From assembly GCA_002292925.1 (NCBI GenBank), contig DBCF01000247.1:1-6011 (forward strand): DNA of 6,011 nt. The letters run 5' to 3'. Source of the DNA: Roseiflexaceae bacterium UBA965. GTDB taxonomy: Bacteria; Chloroflexota; Chloroflexia; Chloroflexales; Roseiflexaceae. Positions within the stretch are counted from its first letter, which is position 1; the number at the start of each line of letters is the position of its first letter. The position numbers were made by a program, and so were the translations under genes. Under the pieces are notes generated by a model. That model was not told where the DNA came from. It saw only the letters and a program-made list of their open reading frames with translations, and did not search any database. This document shows positions 4,406 through 6,011 of this stretch, in pieces.

Positions 4406-5275
4406 ATGACACATGCGGTAATTGGAGTCATCGGTGGTAGCGGGCTGTATAGCATGCCCGGGCTCAGTGATGTCGAAACAGTACGGCTCACCACACCCTT
4501 TGGCGAGCCCAGTGATGCCTACGTGATTGGGACGATTGCCGGCACGCGGGTGGCTTTCTTGCCACGCCACGGCGTGGGGCATCGTCTCAGCCCCAGTGAA
4601 GTACCGGCCCGTGCCAACATGTACGGCTTCCGGATGCTAGGAGTCAAATATGTGATTGCGGTCAGTGCGGTGGGTAGCCTACGTGACGATTATGCCCCGG
4701 GGCATATCGTCATCCCGACGCAACTCTATGACCGCACCAAAGGCATCCGCCCCAGTACGTTTTTTGGCGAAGGGGTGGTGGCGCATGTGGCGTTTGACAA
4801 ACCATTTGATGCCGAATTATCCGACCGCCTCGCGGCTGCGGCCACTGCCGCCGGTGCGACCTTCCATCGCGGTGGGACGTATGTCTGCATGGAAGGGCCG
4901 CAGTTTTCGACGTTGGCCGAAAGTAACGAAAATCGCCGGCGGGGCTTTGACCTGATCGGCATGACGGCCATCCCCGAAGCCAAGCTGGCCCGCGAAGCCG
5001 AATTGGCCTATGCCATGCTGGCAATGGTCACCGATTATGATTGCTGGCACCCCGATCATGATGCCGTCACCGTCGAGACGGTGATTGCGACGATGCACGC
5101 CAATTCCAGCATGGCCCAAGAAATCATCCGCCAAGCCATTCCGCGCATCGCCAGCGGGTTCGACAGCCCGGCGCATCATGCCTTGGCAATGGCGATTATG
5201 ACCAATCCCGACACAATCCCGACTGCACGTCGCGCTCAATTGGCGCTTTTACTCGACCCCTATATGAAGAAGTAA
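4406..5275 (+). CDS. mtnP: S-methyl-5'-thioadenosine phosphorylase
   Basis: Cytosolic enzyme of the trimeric PNP/MTAP family. It splits methylthioadenosine with phosphate into adenine and 5-methylthioribose-1-phosphate, feeding methionine salvage and clearing a polyamine by-product. 289 residues, normal for the family. Visible motifs are GGSGLY (10-15, phosphate serine Ser12), PRHGVGH (53-59), PSEVPARANMYG (63-74), SAVGSL (87-92), YVCMEGPQFST (159-169), GMT with Met186, PEAKLAREAE, and VTDYDCWH with Asp210 and Asp212. The Asp pair reads the 6-amino group and separates MTAP from guanine/hypoxanthine-specific PNP, which has Asn. The usual R-x-W-G before GMT is R-R-R-G here (Arg179 for Trp). ATG at 4406 has CGAGG 5 bases upstream. 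A PIG-L deacetylase gene follows after 5 bases, probably in the same transcript. No other methionine-salvage gene is in the window. Confidence 0.93.
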   Translation: MTHAVIGVIGGSGLYSMPGLSDVETVRLTTPFGEPSDAYVIGTIAGTRVAFLPRHGVGHRLSPSEVPARANMYGFRMLGVKYVIAVSAVGSLRDDYAPGHIVIPTQLYDRTKGIRPSTFFGEGVVAHVAFDKPFDAELSDRLAAAATAAGATFHRGGTYVCMEGPQFSTLAESNENRRRGFDLIGMTAIPEAKLAREAELAYAMLAMVTDYDCWHPDHDAVTVETVIATMHANSSMAQEIIRQAIPRIASGFDSPAHHALAMAIMTNPDTIPTARRAQLALLLDPYMKK

Positions 5276-5280
5276 CTCCA

Positions 5281-6011
5281 ATGACACACGAACCCAAACC
5301 CGTCGCCATGTCCATCATGGCCCACCCTGACGATGCCGAATTCAGTAGCACCGGCACATTGCTCACCTGGATCAACGAAGGCTACGACGCCTACATCTGC
5401 GTCATCACTGACGCTTCGGCAGGTGGGTCTGATGATGCCACCGACCTGAGCCCTGCCGCCCGCCAAGTGACCGTGGATACCCGCAAAGCCGAACAGCAAG
5501 AGTCGGCACGGCGCTTGGGACTCAAAGGAGTCATCCACCTCGATTATCCCGATGGGCGGCTCTACCCCACCTTGCAACTGCGCAAAGATTTGGTGCGGGT
5601 GTTGCGCACCTACAAGCCGTCACGGGTGATTTGTCAATCACCCGAGCGCTTTTGGGGTACACCGTTGGGGATTGCCCGCTACCATCCCGACCATATCGCC
5701 GCCGGTGCAGCGACGTTGGCGGCGCTCTACCCGGCCTCGCAAAACCCGTGGGACTTCCCCGAACTGATGACCGAAGAAGGGTTGTTGCCCCACAAAGTCA
5801 AAGAGATTTTCATCGTAGGCACACCCCAACCCAACGTGGCCATCGATATTAGTGCGGTATTTGCCCAAAAGCTGAGTGCGCTCCATGCCCACGCCAGCCA
5901 AGTGGGTGCGGAGAACCCCGAGCTCGACAAACGCATGCATGACTGGGCCGTAGAACTGGGTGAGCGCTTCGATATGCCGATGGCTGAGATTTTTCACCGC
6001 ACGGAGAACAA
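5281..6011 (+). CDS. PIG-L/LmbE-family zinc deacetylase (3' partial)
   Basis: Open from ATG 5281 to the window end, 243 codons. The family is usually 230-270 residues and the last visible stretch (MAEIFHRTEN) looks like the usual terminus, so only a few residues are probably missing. The zinc motif AHPDD is at 14-18 (His15, Asp18 as ligands, Asp17 as probable base) and the second motif HPDH at 135-138, His138 being the third ligand. LDYPDGRL (87-94) and an ITDASAGGSDD segment are also typical. Relatives remove acetyl from N-acetylglucosamine-linked substrates, as in MshB (mycothiol), BshB (bacillithiol) and GPI synthesis, or act as amidases on other conjugates. The substrate cannot be read from sequence here. 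It starts 5 bases after the mtnP stop with only a weak GAAG-type ribosome-binding site, so coupled translation with mtnP is likely. Met10 is a less likely alternative start. Confidence 0.88.
   Translation, partial: MTHEPKPVAMSIMAHPDDAEFSSTGTLLTWINEGYDAYICVITDASAGGSDDATDLSPAARQVTVDTRKAEQQESARRLGLKGVIHLDYPDGRLYPTLQLRKDLVRVLRTYKPSRVICQSPERFWGTPLGIARYHPDHIAAGAATLAALYPASQNPWDFPELMTEEGLLPHKVKEIFIVGTPQPNVAIDISAVFAQKLSALHAHASQVGAENPELDKRMHDWAVELGERFDMPMAEIFHRTEN

Noticed and set aside
5260..5577. Minus-strand frames opposite the PIG-L gene (also 5638-5997)
   Set aside because: The plus strand encodes all the PIG-L motifs in one open frame; these are antisense shadows.

Overview
The window looks like ordinary chromosomal DNA of a free-living, moderately GC-rich bacterium. 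My best guess is Chloroflexota. This rests on the Thr/Ser/Pro-rich tail of the RCC1-like protein, the mix of housekeeping and accessory genes, and the GC-rich palindromic repeats between genes. It is inference from style, not a marker-gene assignment.

Layout, left to right. (1) 1-819: 3' part of an RCC1-repeat (beta-propeller) protein with a Thr/Ser/Pro-rich tail that appears to continue in another frame, followed by a perfect 17-bp-arm hairpin (875-912). (2) 968-1217: a small reading frame that is open only if one base of a run of six A is removed, probably a decayed gene, ending in a compact GC-rich foldable block (1161-1211). (3) 1308-2858: guaB (IMP dehydrogenase) with a near-consensus sigma70-type promoter, a 12-bp perfect palindrome in its leader and a GTG start at 1383. 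(4) 2880-3708: a MntA-HepT type nucleotidyltransferase/HEPN toxin-antitoxin pair. Its two genes overlap by 14 bases, and it sits 21 bases behind guaB and ends in a 19-bp-arm hairpin. (5) 3711-4060: a non-coding repeat island built from two kinds of 24-bp module, including a long imperfect hairpin. (6) 4081-4290, minus strand: a small CxxC heavy-metal-associated (CopZ-like) protein. (7) 4406-5275: mtnP, S-methyl-5'-thioadenosine phosphorylase, read divergently from the metal-binding gene out of interlocked promoters. (8) 5281 to the window end: a PIG-L/LmbE-family deacetylase, 5 bases behind mtnP and missing only its 3' end.

GuaB commits IMP to guanine nucleotide synthesis, and MtnP recovers adenine and methylthioribose-1-phosphate from polyamine by-products, so purine metabolism is a loose theme. 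The MntA-HepT pair, the repeat island and the two palindromes with CATTAC/GTAATG ends are the accessory elements. I see no clear evidence of a wholly new system. The modular repeat island and the toxin-antitoxin pair riding behind guaB are the most interesting parts.
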